DNA of 64,000 nt from Methylomonas sp. LL1 (GTDB lineage: Bacteria > Pseudomonadota > Gammaproteobacteria > Methylococcales > Methylomonadaceae), in contig NZ_CP064653.1 in the NCBI RefSeq assembly GCF_015711015.1, forward strand, positions 3,410,001 to 3,474,000, written 5' to 3'. Positions within the stretch are counted from its first letter, which is position 1; every line of letters starts with the position of its first letter. This document shows, piece after piece, positions 13,507 to 23,029 of this stretch. A model generated the notes under the pieces. It did not search any database and was not told the origin of the DNA. It was given only the letters and a program-made list of their open reading frames with translations. The position numbers and the translations under genes were made by a program.

Positions 13507-13535
13507 ATTATATCCAGCCCACTGATTTAAAGCAA
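13507..13535 (-). promoter_or_regulatory. Sigma-70 promoter of the atp operon
   Basis: Reading the minus strand, TTGCTT (13535-13530) and a perfect TATAAT (13512-13507) are separated by 17 bases. The predicted start is near 13500, about 23 bases before the atpI start codon, giving a short leader with a strong SD. Confidence 0.8.
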
Positions 13536-13688
13536 GGAAGCAGGTTTTTTGAGCTCTCGGCGGAACAAAATCGTTCAATCCGAATCAGCTTGGCCGGCCT
13601 TTCTATCGCCCTCGAATCAGTAAGTTGTCGTCAAATCTAGCTTCAGTGCCCCAATATACAGACAATTTACATGCCAACCCATAAAGCA

Positions 13689-13780
13689 TTGATTTTATTT
13701 CATTTGTATTTATAAGGTTTTGTAGCACATCCAACAAAATTAGCCAGCCCAACTACAACCTTGCTAATTTTGTTGTTTTT
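13689..13780 (+). promoter_or_regulatory. Interleaved inverted repeats with T-run and promoter-like sequence
   Basis: In the gap between atpI and parB a perfect 13-base inverted repeat, CAACAAAATTAGC (13732-13744) and GCTAATTTTGTTG (13763-13775), is followed by TTTTT on the plus strand. A second pairing, AAGG-TT-TTGTAG (13714-13725) with CTACAACCTT (13753-13762), interleaves with the first. A promoter-like TTGATT (13689-13694), 16 bases, TATAAG (13711-13716) lies just before. It could be a small plus-strand RNA, a terminator guarding the parB 3' end, or a simple inverted repeat. No plus-strand gene is nearby. Nothing else is recognised in 13540-13690. Confidence 0.4.
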
Positions 13781-13801
13781 GCGCCATGACCAAGGCTTGC
13801 C

Positions 13802-14653
13802 TCAATTGATCTTGTTAATGATGCCTTCCAGTTCTTCCAGACTGGTATAACTGAAAATCAATTTACCCTTGCCGCCACTTTGGTGATTGATCTCGACTTT
13901 GGCCCCGGTCCGCTCGCTCAACTCTCGTTGCAATCGCAAGGTATCGGGGTCAAGCTTTTTCGCCGCGACCGGCTTTTCTTCGTGCTGCTCGCGCACCAAT
14001 TTTTCTACGGCACGCACCGTCAAACCCTGCTTGACCGCCTTGTTGGCGATTTCGATCTGCTTGTCCTCGTCCAAACCCAACAGCGCCCTCGCATGCCCCA
14101 TTTCCAGCAAACCTTTGCCGAGCATGGTTTTGACCTCGGGCGCCAGTTCCAACAACCTTAATAGATTGGTCACGGTAGTACGGGATTTGCCGACGGCTTG
14201 GGCAATTTGTTGATGAGTCAATTCGAACTCATCCTGCAAACGGTGCAGGGCTTCGGCTTCTTCCAACGCATTCAAGTCTTCGCGCTGAATGTTTTCGATC
14301 AAGGCAATCGCCATCACCGACCTGTCGTCTATGTCCTTGATCAGGACCGGCACTTCCTGTAGTTCGGCCAGTTGCGCGGCGCGCCAGCGACGTTCGCCGG
14401 CAATGATTTCGTATTTGTCGGCGGCGACTTTACGTACGATGATAGGCTGAATAATGCCCTGCGCGGAAATCGAATCCGATAATTCCTTCAGCTTTTCCGG
14501 ATCCATATCTCGGCGCGGCTGATATTTACCGCGCTGCATGAACTCGATTGGCAGGGTTTGTACATCCCTAGGCTTTTCCTGGGCCGGAGCGGCGGCTACA
14601 TCGCCCAGCAACTCACTCAACCCCCGCCCTAAACCGCGCTTCTTATGCATCAT
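13802..14653 (-). CDS. parB: Chromosome partitioning protein ParB
   Basis: A 283-residue ParB/Spo0J: it binds parS sites near the origin, spreads as a CTP-dependent clamp and works with ParA in chromosome segregation. Seen: basic N-terminus RGLGRGLSELLG, the GERRWRAAQLA CTPase motif, the helix-turn-helix segment LTHQQIAQAVGKSRTTVTNL and a C-terminal dimerisation domain. Overlaps parA by 4 bases. No convincing parS was noticed in the window, though it was not searched exhaustively. Confidence 0.95.
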   Translation of the reverse strand: MMHKKRGLGRGLSELLGDVAAAPAQEKPRDVQTLPIEFMQRGKYQPRRDMDPEKLKELSDSISAQGIIQPIIVRKVAADKYEIIAGERRWRAAQLAELQEVPVLIKDIDDRSVMAIALIENIQREDLNALEEAEALHRLQDEFELTHQQIAQAVGKSRTTVTNLLRLLELAPEVKTMLGKGLLEMGHARALLGLDEDKQIEIANKAVKQGLTVRAVEKLVREQHEEKPVAAKKLDPDTLRLQRELSERTGAKVEINHQSGGKGKLIFSYTSLEELEGIINKIN

Positions 14654-15426
14654 TTTTTCGCTGCTTTTTCTTTTCTGATCATTTCGCCGGCCAATGCTAT
14701 ATAGGCCACCGCGCCACGGGAAGCCTTGTCGTAAGCCATCACCGGCACACCGTGGCTGGGCGCCTCGGCCAACCGGATATTTCTGGGGATCGTGGTCCTG
14801 AACACCTTATCGCCGAAATATTCGATCAGCTGATCCGACACATCCTTGCCTAGGCGGCTACGGTTATCGACCATGGTCCGCAAAATACCTTCCAACACCA
14901 AGCCCGGATTGACGGTGTCGCGAATATTGCGCAAAGTCGACATCAACGACGACAGCCCTTCCAGAGAATAATATTCACACTGCATCGGGATCAACACGCT
15001 ATTGGCCGCCACCATGGCGTTCAGGGTCAGCATATTCAGCGACGGTGGGCAATCTATCAGGATGTAATCGTAATTTTCCTTGATGGGTAATAAGGCATCG
15101 GCCAAGCGCCGTTCGCGGTGTTGAGCCGTCATCAACTGAACTTCGGCGGCGGTCAGATCGGCGTTGCCGGGAATCAGATCAAAACCCAATGATTTATTTT
15201 TGATAATGATTTCCGAGACCGGCACCTCTTCCAGCAATAATTCACAACTGGAATATTCGATTTCATCCTTATTGACGCCGCAGCCCATCGCCGCATTGCC
15301 TTGCGGGTCCAAATCCACCAACAACACTTTGCGCTTGGTCGCGGCAAAGGCCGCCGCCAGATTAACGCTGGTGGTGGTTTTACCCACACCACCCTTTTGA
15401 TTGGTTATCGCGATAATCTTAGCCAT
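14650..15426 (-). CDS. parA: Chromosome partitioning ATPase ParA (Soj)
   Basis: A 258-residue deviant Walker A ATPase starting [18 protein letters not shown], with the signature Lys in KGGVGKTT (residues 10-17). IDCPPSLNMLTLNA is the Walker B region. It is short and lacks an N-terminal DNA-binding domain, as expected for chromosomal Soj rather than plasmid type Ia ParA. Overlaps rsmG by 8 bases and parB by 4. Confidence 0.96.
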   Translation of the reverse strand: MAKIIAITNQKGGVGKTTTSVNLAAAFAATKRKVLLVDLDPQGNAAMGCGVNKDEIEYSSCELLLEEVPVSEIIIKNKSLGFDLIPGNADLTAAEVQLMTAQHRERRLADALLPIKENYDYILIDCPPSLNMLTLNAMVAANSVLIPMQCEYYSLEGLSSLMSTLRNIRDTVNPGLVLEGILRTMVDNRSRLGKDVSDQLIEYFGDKVFRTTIPRNIRLAEAPSHGVPVMAYDKASRGAVAYIALAGEMIRKEKAAKK

Positions 15427-16048
15427 GCTTGCCTTTCTCCATACATATCAGACAGCGCTCGGCGGCGATGCCGGGCACTTCAAGTGGGATTACGCTGTAA
15501 TCCGAGCCTAATTCCGCCAATTCCTGCTCGGGAATTTGACCTTTCATGGCCAGTAACAAACCATCCTCGGCCAATAAATGTCCGGTCAGCTTGACTATGT
15601 CGCTCATGCCGGCAAAAGCGCGGCAAATTACGGTAGAAAACAATTGTTGCGGCTTGATTAATTCCACTCGACTATGCACCACATCCACATTTTTCAACCG
15701 CAACTCCAACACCGCCTGTTGCACGAAACGAGTTTTCTTGGAGTTGGAATCGACCAAGGTGAAATGGCAATCCGGCTGGCAAATTGCCAACGGAATACCC
15801 GGCAAACCGGCACCGGTACCTATATCCGCGACATTTGGCGCCTTGACGTGCGGCAAAATGGCCAGACTATCCAGCAAATGCAGGCTAACCATTTCCAACG
15901 GATCGCGCACGGCGGTCAGATTATAGGCCTTGTTCCATTTTGCGATCAGTTTGATGAAATTCAGCAAAGTTTCGATTTGCGGCTCAGTTACCGGCAAAGC
16001 CAGTGTGGAAAGACCGTGATGCAGTTTATCCCGACAATTATCCATCAA
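15419..16048 (-). CDS. rsmG: 16S rRNA (guanine527-N7)-methyltransferase
   Basis: A 209-residue GidB/RsmG that methylates G527 of 16S rRNA. The SAM-binding glycine loop [16 protein letters not shown] is clear, as is the family segment [14 protein letters not shown]. Overlaps mnmG by 4 bases and parA by 8, so this is one transcription unit in the classic mnmG-rsmG-parA-parB order. Confidence 0.96.
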   Translation of the reverse strand: MMDNCRDKLHHGLSTLALPVTEPQIETLLNFIKLIAKWNKAYNLTAVRDPLEMVSLHLLDSLAILPHVKAPNVADIGTGAGLPGIPLAICQPDCHFTLVDSNSKKTRFVQQAVLELRLKNVDVVHSRVELIKPQQLFSTVICRAFAGMSDIVKLTGHLLAEDGLLLAMKGQIPEQELAELGSDYSVIPLEVPGIAAERCLICMEKGKHG

Positions 16049-17919
16049 GCGCTTTTCTTTTTCAGATGCACCAACAACAACGAAATCGCCGCCGGTGTGA
16101 TGCCAGGTATCCGAGAGGCTTGACCGAGGGTTTCCGGACGTTGCTTTTTCAATTTTTCGCTGACTTCGTTCGACAAGCCGGACACCAAACTGTAATCAAC
16201 ATTATCCGGCAGTTTCAAATGCTCGTAACGCAACGAACGGTTGATTTCGGTTTGCTGGCGGTCGATGTAACCGGCATATTTGGCCTGAATCGCCACCTGC
16301 TCGGCGACTTGTTCGTCCACTTCGCTTTCGTCGCTAAATTGCAGCAGATTGTCGACATCCACTTCCGGACGCCTGAGCATTTCCATCAGACTGGCTTCCT
16401 TCAGCAGCTTCTTGCCCCATAACTGCTCGGCCAACGCGGCTTCGTCGCTTTCCGCCCTGATCCATTTCTTGGCCAGTTTGCCTTGTAGATTGGCAATCGC
16501 TTCGCGTTTTTCCTCGAAGCGCCGCCAGCGTTCGTCGCCGACCAAACCCAACTCCCGGCCTTTTTCAGTCAGTCGTAGGTCGGCGTTATCCTCGCGCAAC
16601 TGCAAGCGGTATTCGGCGCGGCTGGTGAACATCCGGTACGGCTCTGAGGTGCCACGCGTGATCAGATCGTCGATCATCACGCCAATATAAGCTTCCTCGC
16701 GGCCGGGACACCAACTTTCCAGCCCTTGCGTCAGCCTGGCGGCATTCAAGCCCGCGATCAAACCTTGCGCGGCGGCTTCTTCGTAGCCGGTAGTGCCGTT
16801 GATCTGGCCGGCGAAGAACAAGCCGTTCATGTGTTTGGTTTCCAGCGAGGTTTTCAGGTCGCGCGGATCGAAGAAATCATATTCGATCGCGTAACCGGGC
16901 CGAATGATTTCGGCGTTTTCGAAACCCAGCATGGTGCGGATGAAGCGATATTGAATATCAAACGGCAGACTGGTCGAAATACCATTCGGATACACTTCGT
17001 TGGTATTCAGGCCTTCCGGTTCGACGAAAATCTGATGCGAATCCCTATCGGCGAAACGCACCACCTTGTCCTCGATCGACGGGCAATAGCGCGGGCCAAC
17101 GCCTTCGATGATGCCGGAATACATCGGCGACCGGTCCAGCCCCGAGCGGATGATGTCGTGGGTTTCGCTGTTGGTGCGGGTGATATGGCAGCAGATTTGA
17201 CGGGGGTGCTGGTCGCGGCAGCCCATGAACGAAAACACCGGCAGCGGCGTGTCGCCGTGCTGCTCTTGCAATTTGCCGTAGTCTATGGTTCTGCCGTCGA
17301 TGCGCGCCGGCGTGCCGGTTTTCAAGCGGCCGACGCGGAACGGCAACTCGCGCAAGCGTTCAGCCAGCGCAATCGACGCCGCATCGCCGGCGCGGCCGCC
17401 GCTGTAATTTTCCAGGCCGATATGTATGCGTCCGGCCAAAAAGGTACCGGCGGTCAATACCACCGCTCTGGCATTAAACTCCAGGCCCATCTGGGTTTTA
17501 ACACCCACCACCCGCTCGCCCTCGACCAGCAAATCGGACACGGTTTGCTGAAACAGCGCCAGATTAGGCTGGTTTTCCAACGCCGTGCGCACGGCCTGTT
17601 TGTAAAGCATGCGGTCGGCCTGCGCTCGCGTCGCCCGCACCGCCGGGCCTTTGCTGGCATTCAAAATCCGGAACTGAATCCCGCCTTTATCGATGGCCCG
17701 CGCCATGATGCCGCCCAATGCATCAACTTCCTTGACCAGATGCCCCTTGCCGATACCGCCGATGGCCGGATTGCAGCTCATTTGACCTAATGTTTCGATG
17801 TTTTGGGTCAACAACAAGGTCCGAACCCCGGCGCGCGCGGCAGCCAAGGCCGCCTCGGTTCCGGCGTGACCACCGCCCACCACGATCACATCAAAGTCTT
17901 TCTGGAATTTCACAGGCAA
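16045..17919 (-). CDS. mnmG: tRNA uridine-5-carboxymethylaminomethyl(34) synthesis enzyme MnmG (GidA)
   Basis: A 624-residue FAD-dependent protein that with MnmE modifies the wobble uridine of certain tRNAs. N-terminal FAD loop [21 protein letters not shown] (residues 11-31) and the [21 protein letters not shown] segment are diagnostic. Length fits (E. coli 629). mnmE and yidC, which often lie upstream, are absent here; instead a small basic protein and ribA diverge from it. Confidence 0.97.
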   Translation of the reverse strand: MPVKFQKDFDVIVVGGGHAGTEAALAAARAGVRTLLLTQNIETLGQMSCNPAIGGIGKGHLVKEVDALGGIMARAIDKGGIQFRILNASKGPAVRATRAQADRMLYKQAVRTALENQPNLALFQQTVSDLLVEGERVVGVKTQMGLEFNARAVVLTAGTFLAGRIHIGLENYSGGRAGDAASIALAERLRELPFRVGRLKTGTPARIDGRTIDYGKLQEQHGDTPLPVFSFMGCRDQHPRQICCHITRTNSETHDIIRSGLDRSPMYSGIIEGVGPRYCPSIEDKVVRFADRDSHQIFVEPEGLNTNEVYPNGISTSLPFDIQYRFIRTMLGFENAEIIRPGYAIEYDFFDPRDLKTSLETKHMNGLFFAGQINGTTGYEEAAAQGLIAGLNAARLTQGLESWCPGREEAYIGVMIDDLITRGTSEPYRMFTSRAEYRLQLREDNADLRLTEKGRELGLVGDERWRRFEEKREAIANLQGKLAKKWIRAESDEAALAEQLWGKKLLKEASLMEMLRRPEVDVDNLLQFSDESEVDEQVAEQVAIQAKYAGYIDRQQTEINRSLRYEHLKLPDNVDYSLVSGLSNEVSEKLKKQRPETLGQASRIPGITPAAISLLLVHLKKKSA

Positions 17920-17981
17920 TCTATGTTCAAATAAACGGTTAAAATTAAATTGCTATTTTAATAGCTTATGGAGAAAAAAGC

Positions 17982-18197
17982 ATGAGAAAACAAAACAAAG
18001 CCAAGGGCTTGGATGACTTAGCCCTTAAAAACCCGGTGGCAAAATTTGCCCATCGCTTCAACAAAGCCCAGGTTTTTGCCGACAAACGCAAATATCAACG
18101 CAAAGCCAAACACTCGGGCCTGGGGCCTTTCTCAATCGTTTCGGGCGAAATGATCGAGAAAGGCTCTAGCGCTTTAGCGCTTAATGCCGCCGATTGA
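17982..18197 (+). CDS. Small basic protein of unknown function
   Basis: A 71-residue, Lys/Arg-rich protein (MRKQNKAKGLDDLALKNPVA...KYQRKAKH) with no signal peptide or membrane segment. A strong SD (GGAGAAAAAAGC) precedes ATG 17982, and codon use looks genuine. Its stop overlaps the in-frame TTG that would extend ribA. The N-terminal pattern recalls small conserved proteobacterial proteins of unknown role; a nucleic-acid or ribosome contact would suit its charge but is only a guess. Confidence 0.7.
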   Translation: MRKQNKAKGLDDLALKNPVAKFAHRFNKAQVFADKRKYQRKAKHSGLGPFSIVSGEMIEKGSSALALNAAD

Positions 18198-18211
18198 GGA
18201 TTTCAAATTCA

Positions 18212-18820
18212 GTGAAAGCAACGATAGAAGACAAAGTTCAAACCCGGATTCCCACCAAACACGGCGAATTTATCCTGCACTATTACAGCAACAGCCTCGA
18301 CAACAAAGAACACGTGGCTTTCGTCAAGGGCGATGTAGCCGGCAAGGATAACGTCCCGGTGCGCATCCATTCCGAATGCTTCACCGGCGACGTACTGGGT
18401 TCGCGCCGCTGCGATTGCGGCGCGCAACTGGATATGGCGCTGGACATCATCAACCAGACTGGCCACGGCGTGTTGATTTATTTGCGCCAGGAAGGCCGAG
18501 GCATCGGCTTACTGAAAAAATTACAGGCTTACAACCTGCAGGATCAAGGACTCGATACCGTCGATGCCAATATCAAATTGGGACACTTGGCCGACGAACG
18601 CGAATACGACATCGCCGCGCTGATTCTAAATAGCCTGCGGCTGCATTCGATTGCACTGATTACCAACAACCCGCAAAAAATCGACGAACTGACCAAACTG
18701 GGCATCCAGGTCAACGACCGCATTCCCATCGAAACCCACATCCACCACGACAACCTCGGCTACCTGAAAACCAAAGTAGAACGCATGCGGCATCTACTTA
18801 AAATGCCGGACAAAAAATAA
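18212..18820 (+). CDS. ribA: GTP cyclohydrolase II
   Basis: A 202-residue stand-alone RibA, which opens GTP to the first riboflavin precursor. The zinc site is visible as HSEC-x10-C-x-C (HSECFTGDVLGSRRCDCG); RQEGRGIGLL and NNPQKIDEL are family motifs. GTG 18212 is preferred because GAGGA lies 11 bases upstream and the product then matches the E. coli length (196); a TTG at 18194 is in frame but overlaps the SD. It is a monofunctional enzyme, not a RibBA fusion. Confidence 0.93.
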   Translation: MKATIEDKVQTRIPTKHGEFILHYYSNSLDNKEHVAFVKGDVAGKDNVPVRIHSECFTGDVLGSRRCDCGAQLDMALDIINQTGHGVLIYLRQEGRGIGLLKKLQAYNLQDQGLDTVDANIKLGHLADEREYDIAALILNSLRLHSIALITNNPQKIDELTKLGIQVNDRIPIETHIHHDNLGYLKTKVERMRHLLKMPDKK

Positions 18821-18827
18821 GCCTCAC

Positions 18828-21221
18828 ATGCTGGAACATTTAAAACTAGCGCCATCGGCGCTGAAACTGGCTATCGATTTGCCGGCATTGGCACCGTCCA
18901 ACAGCTCGCGCCGGCAAACCAGCATCGTTGGCCAATCCAGGGCACAATCGGCGCTAACCTTCGGCGTAGCGATGAAAGCGCCAGGCTACAATATTTTCGT
19001 GATGGGCGAACCCGGCACCGGCCGTTTATCGATGGTCAGCCATTACTTGGCTACCTATGCCGAACAGCAAGAATCACCGCTGTCCTATGCCTATGTCGAC
19101 AACTTCGAAAATCCGCGCGAGCCGGTGGCTATCGAATTACCTTCCGGCGAGGGCCACGCCTTCAGCAAGGACATCGAAAAACTGATCGATAACATTTTGG
19201 CCACTTTTCCGGCCGCGTTCGAAAGCCCCAGCTACCAACAAAAAAAAACCGCGATCGAACGCCGCTTCAATCAGCGCTACAACGCCGCTATCGATCTAGT
19301 CGATTGCAAGGCCCGCGCCATGAGCGTGGCGCTTTACCGCGACAGCGAAACCATAACCTTTCTGCCGATTCGCAACGACAAGGCGCTGGATGAAGAACAA
19401 TTTACCTTGCTGCCGCAAGCCGACCGCGACGCGTTTCACCAACATACCGAGGAACTGGAAGAATATTTGGGCGATGTGCTGTTGGAATTGCCGCAATGGC
19501 GTCGCACCCTGGTCGAGGAATTGCGCCTGTTGGACAATGAAACCATCAAACAGGCCTTGGAACCTTTGTTCACCGAGCTGAACGATAAGTACCAAAACGT
19601 CGATGATGTAATCACCTATTTGGCGGAAGTCGAGAAAAACCTAAGCAACACCATCAGCGATTTTCTGATGCCCAGCCGCAACCAGGAAAGCCGGGAAAGC
19701 ATCGCCAAGCGCTTGATGCTGACCGAACAATACCTGCCCAACATCCTAGTGGATTGCAAGCATGACGGCAGCGGTGCGCCGGTGATTTACGAACCGCACC
19801 CGATTTATCAAAACCTGTTCGGCCGCATCGAATACGTCAGCGACCAAGGCACGCTAGTCACCAATTACCGCCGTATCTGCCCCGGCTCGCTACACCGGGC
19901 CAATGGCGGCTACCTGATCCTGGATGCCGAAAAAATCCTGACCTATCCCTTCGTCTGGGAAGGTCTGAAACGGGCCTTGCAAACCGGCAAAATCGAAATC
20001 GAATCGCCCTATTCGGAGCTGGGCATCAACACCATCACCCTGAAGCCCGAGGTGATACCGCTCAACGTCAAGGTGATCCTGGTCGGCTCGCGTGACATTT
20101 ACTATCTGCTGGAAGAGATGGATAGCGAGTTTAACGAGATGTTTCGGGTGCTGGCCGATTTTGACGATCACATCAGGCGCACGCCCGATAATGTCGCCGA
20201 ATTTACCCGGCTGATGATCACCCAGGCCAAGGACGCCGGCGCCAAACCGCTGACCGACGCCGCGCTGTTACGCTTGATCGAACACAGCTGCCGGCTGGCG
20301 GAACATCAGAACCGTTTATCCGCGCACGTCAATCTGTGCCTGGAAATCATCGCCGAAGCCAATTTGCTGGCCGATCAAACCCACGCCGCCAGCATCGGCA
20401 AGAACGAAATCGAACTGGCTCTGTCGGCCCGCGAACAACGCAACGGCCGCATCGCCGAAGCGATTCTGGAAGAAATGCTGGAAGGCACCATCCTGATCGA
20501 CACCGACGGCGAAGCCATCGGCAAGGTCAACGGCCTGACCGTGATGGACATCGGCGGCAGCAGCTTCGGCGCGCCAGCCCGCATTACCACCACCGTGCAC
20601 CCGGGTTCGCGCGGCATCGTCGATATTGAGCGCGAAGTGGAACTGGGCCAGCCCATACATTCCAAGGGAGTGATGATCTTGAGCGGTTATCTGGGCCATT
20701 GTTACGCCCAGCAATTCCCGTTGGCAATTTCCGCTAGTATCGCGATGGAACAATCCTACGGCCATATCGACGGCGACAGCGCGTCGCTGGCCGAATTATG
20801 CTGTTTGATCTCGGCCCTGACCCGGATTCCGATTCAACAGGGCATCGCACTAACCGGCTCGATCAACCAATACGGCGAAGTCCAAGCCATCGGCGGCGTC
20901 AACGAAAAAATCGAAGGCTTTTTCAGTTTATGCGCGGCTCGCGGCCTAACCGGCCGGCAAGCCGTTATCATCCCGGCATCGAACAAACCCAATCTGATGC
21001 TGAAACAGGACGTGATAGCCGCGGTCGAACAGGGTTTGTTCGCGATTTATACCGTCTCGAATGTCGACGAAACCCTGAGCCTGCTGATGGGCCAGGAAGC
21101 CGGCGGCATGAATGCCGAGGGCCAATATCCGGAAAACAGCATCAACTTCAAAGCCGTGGCGCGTTTGAAGGAAATTTCCGATATGTCTTCCGACGACGAC
21201 AAGGAAACCGAAACGGGTTGA
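18828..21221 (+). CDS. Lon-like ATP-dependent protease (LonB/YcbZ type)
   Basis: A 797-residue soluble protein with an N-terminal AAA-type region, a long helical insertion (about 90-250) and a C-terminal Lon protease domain. The catalytic Ser sits in DGDSASLAEL and the Lys in GGVNEKIEGFF, giving the Ser-Lys dyad. The P-loop reads GEPGTGRLS (residues 60-68), with Arg66 where the Walker A Lys is expected. This family lacks the canonical Lon substrate-binding N-domain. It starts 7 bases after ribA and may be co-transcribed. Its stop is 4 bases from the convergent MEKHLA gene. Confidence 0.88.
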   Translation: MLEHLKLAPSALKLAIDLPALAPSNSSRRQTSIVGQSRAQSALTFGVAMKAPGYNIFVMGEPGTGRLSMVSHYLATYAEQQESPLSYAYVDNFENPREPVAIELPSGEGHAFSKDIEKLIDNILATFPAAFESPSYQQKKTAIERRFNQRYNAAIDLVDCKARAMSVALYRDSETITFLPIRNDKALDEEQFTLLPQADRDAFHQHTEELEEYLGDVLLELPQWRRTLVEELRLLDNETIKQALEPLFTELNDKYQNVDDVITYLAEVEKNLSNTISDFLMPSRNQESRESIAKRLMLTEQYLPNILVDCKHDGSGAPVIYEPHPIYQNLFGRIEYVSDQGTLVTNYRRICPGSLHRANGGYLILDAEKILTYPFVWEGLKRALQTGKIEIESPYSELGINTITLKPEVIPLNVKVILVGSRDIYYLLEEMDSEFNEMFRVLADFDDHIRRTPDNVAEFTRLMITQAKDAGAKPLTDAALLRLIEHSCRLAEHQNRLSAHVNLCLEIIAEANLLADQTHAASIGKNEIELALSAREQRNGRIAEAILEEMLEGTILIDTDGEAIGKVNGLTVMDIGGSSFGAPARITTTVHPGSRGIVDIEREVELGQPIHSKGVMILSGYLGHCYAQQFPLAISASIAMEQSYGHIDGDSASLAELCCLISALTRIPIQQGIALTGSINQYGEVQAIGGVNEKIEGFFSLCAARGLTGRQAVIIPASNKPNLMLKQDVIAAVEQGLFAIYTVSNVDETLSLLMGQEAGGMNAEGQYPENSINFKAVARLKEISDMSSDDDKETETG

Positions 21222-21236
21222 GCCTTTAGCTCAACC
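21216..21236. terminator. Symmetric hairpin across two convergent stop codons
   Basis: GGTTGAGC (21216-21223), loop CTTTA, GCTCAACC (21229-21236). The stem covers the stop codon of the Lon-like gene and abuts that of the MEKHLA gene, so one hairpin could serve both transcripts. No T-run follows on either side, so true termination activity is uncertain. Confidence 0.45.
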
Positions 21237-21702
21237 ACTCCCAGTTTTTGAACCAAGCGGCCTGGCCGTGATAGACGCCTTGTTGATCATGGACATTCCA
21301 GATCACCGCGTCCTGTATCCGAAAACGCTTGCCGGTCTTTGATATGCGAACGCCTGAGTAATCATCGACAAAGCCGTTAGCCGAGACTGTCGCCATGATG
21401 CGTTCGCGTGCTTGCTGATTGACCGGCTCGACTGACAAACGTGACGGCATACCGAAAAACTCTTCCCAGCTCAATTCAAACAAATCCAGCGCCGTCTGAT
21501 TGGCGTAATTAAATAAAGGATCCGGATCGGTATTATGTGACAACAACGCAAAATTCGCGCTAAACACCTGCCGTTCCAAATCATGGCTGTCAACGCTGTC
21601 CAGCAGCTGCCGGTTTAATAAGCGCCGATAGCTGTCCAGCAACAAAGCCACATGATCCCGATAAAAATGGTTAGCCTCGCAAGGAGGCAGTTGCCTATTC
21701 AT
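21226..21702 (-). CDS. MEKHLA-domain (PAS-like) protein
   Basis: A 158-residue single-domain protein. The order of segments (LLLDSYRRLLNRQLL, NYANQTALDLFELSWEEFFGMPSRLS, then an RFRIQDAVIWNV strand and a terminal GQAAWFKNWEWL) fits the MEKHLA domain, a PAS relative known from plant HD-ZIP III factors and stand-alone bacterial proteins. A small-molecule or redox sensing role is plausible but unproven. No output domain is attached. ATG 21702. Confidence 0.8.
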   Translation of the reverse strand: MNRQLPPCEANHFYRDHVALLLDSYRRLLNRQLLDSVDSHDLERQVFSANFALLSHNTDPDPLFNYANQTALDLFELSWEEFFGMPSRLSVEPVNQQARERIMATVSANGFVDDYSGVRISKTGKRFRIQDAVIWNVHDQQGVYHGQAAWFKNWEWLS

Positions 21703-21896
21703 TTTGATGATAGTAAAAGTTTCAGTGTTTTAAATTATTGCCACTACCGATAATCAAGTAGCGTTTTTTCTAGCGGCAGCCAAGAAAATAGGTTCCGCCG
21801 ATTAAAACTACCCCTTACCGGATAAAGGACTAAACTTAATCGGCGGGCAATAGTCTATTGTCGTCATCGGCTCTCAATCAACCCAAGAGGTGGAAC

Positions 21897-22163
21897 ATGT
21901 CATTACAAACCGATTTTGAAAACTTACTCAGCAAACTGAATACCGAACGCGAAGAACTGCGGTTAAAACTGCATCTCGCCGGCATGGACGCCAAGGAGGA
22001 ATTCGAAGAAGCCGAAAAACAATGGCAACAAATCAAAACCAAAGCCTCCGAAATCGCCGACGATTCGATCGAAACATCGGAGGAATATATCGCCAAAGCT
22101 AAAATCATCGGCGAAGAACTAAAAGAGTCTTATCACCGTATCGCGAAACGTTTGTCTGAATGA
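21897..22163 (+). CDS. Small acidic coiled-coil protein
   Basis: An 88-residue, Glu/Lys-rich helical protein (DFENLLSKLNTEREELRLKLHLAGMDAKEE in its first half; quoted only as composition) with heptad-like spacing throughout and no membrane segment or Cys. ATG 21897 is chosen because GAGGTGG lies 4 bases upstream; an upstream in-frame start at 21858 has no SD. Function unknown; such proteins are common singletons in methanotroph genomes. Confidence 0.75.
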   Translation: MSLQTDFENLLSKLNTEREELRLKLHLAGMDAKEEFEEAEKQWQQIKTKASEIADDSIETSEEYIAKAKIIGEELKESYHRIAKRLSE

Positions 22164-22356
22164 ACCCCATCAGCCGGTTTCGGCGGGACGGATCAGTTTT
22201 ATCATTCGTCCTGCATCCGGCCGATCGCTATACTCCAACGCGCTTACAACTGAGTTTTAGTGTTATTTTTCAGTTGCATTCATCCCGAAATTTTAGCTAA
22301 GCTAGCCATTGGTTATATCGGATTCAACAAACTCTCAACCCAGAAAGGTAAACAAG

Positions 22357-22794
22357 ATGATCCTAATTTTGAAGAGAATTAGCCCTTCTACCCTGGTTCC
22401 CGACATTGAGTGTTTCATTACCCCGGCCTTGAAAGGCGGCTTATTTGCAAAATCAGGCAAATTGGAAAATATCACTGTTCAGATAGTGAAGGAAACCGAA
22501 ACCCATAAATCCGAGTGCAACGCGCTGGTTAGTATTGAGCCGGCCATTGCCGGCAAGCGCGTGATTAAGCTGCTGAACCGAAAAGCCCTCAACGGTAAGC
22601 CCATCAATATTTCCGAGTACCACTTCAGGCATCGGGATAACGACCGCCGAACCGGCCGTTATCAACTAGCAAATGACAGGCGCCGACAAGACCGCAGACG
22701 CATGGGTTTGACGATTTCCGATATCACCGCGCAAAGAAAATCAGCCTCGCTCAATCAATCCGTTTCCGGCTGGAACACCGACATTACGCTTTGA
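22357..22794 (+). CDS. Hypothetical protein with weak RRM-like features
   Basis: A 145-residue protein with SD AGAAAGG before ATG 22357; an upstream in-frame start at 22309 lacks one. Residues 1-85 vaguely follow an RNA-recognition fold: a first strand, a GKLENITVQIVKE segment, NALVSIEP, a helix, then LNGKPINISEY. A very basic tail follows (RRTGRYQLANDRRRQDRRR). A nucleic-acid-binding role would fit but similarity is weak and may be misleading. It lies immediately left of the IS110 element. Confidence 0.6.
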   Translation: MILILKRISPSTLVPDIECFITPALKGGLFAKSGKLENITVQIVKETETHKSECNALVSIEPAIAGKRVIKLLNRKALNGKPINISEYHFRHRDNDRRTGRYQLANDRRRQDRRRMGLTISDITAQRKSASLNQSVSGWNTDITL

Positions 22795-22912
22795 TACAGG
22801 CCCAACATAAGCGTTTGATCACCTCTTTTACTTGCCCCCTACGCTGAACCCGGCAACGCCTACTCGGGATTCCTTCAAAAATTAAATTCCCAATAATCGA
22901 ATGTCCTGTTGG

Positions 22913-22951
22913 GGCGAATTCATTCGCCATGGGCGATTAAAATCGCCCCTT
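22913..22951. repeat. REP-like double palindrome
   Basis: Two adjacent palindromes, GGCGAAT-TC-ATTCGCC (about 22915-22930) and GGGCGATT-AA-AATCGCCC (22931-22948), share the same GGGCGA core. A partial relative (GGGCCGAATCCATTCGACC) is at about 53531-53549 upstream of ubiA's stop. It looks like a REP-type dispersed repeat just outside the IS110 element. The rest of 22795-22990 shows no gene. Confidence 0.5.
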
Positions 22952-23029
22952 GTATGATGAATTTTAACAACCGATAGCCTAGAAGAACCGATTAAGCTGT
23001 CATCGTTCATTGGGAGGCCGTTCGCCCCT

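Noticed and set aside
16726-17790. 354-codon plus-strand frame opposite mnmG
   Set aside because: Antisense shadow of a clear mnmG; His/Arg/Gln-rich translation with no family resemblance or SD. The same holds for 38582-39664 (opposite glyS), 24789-25670 (fumarase), 5150-6124 (glmU), 9351-9887 (atpA) and 46380-47078 (speA).
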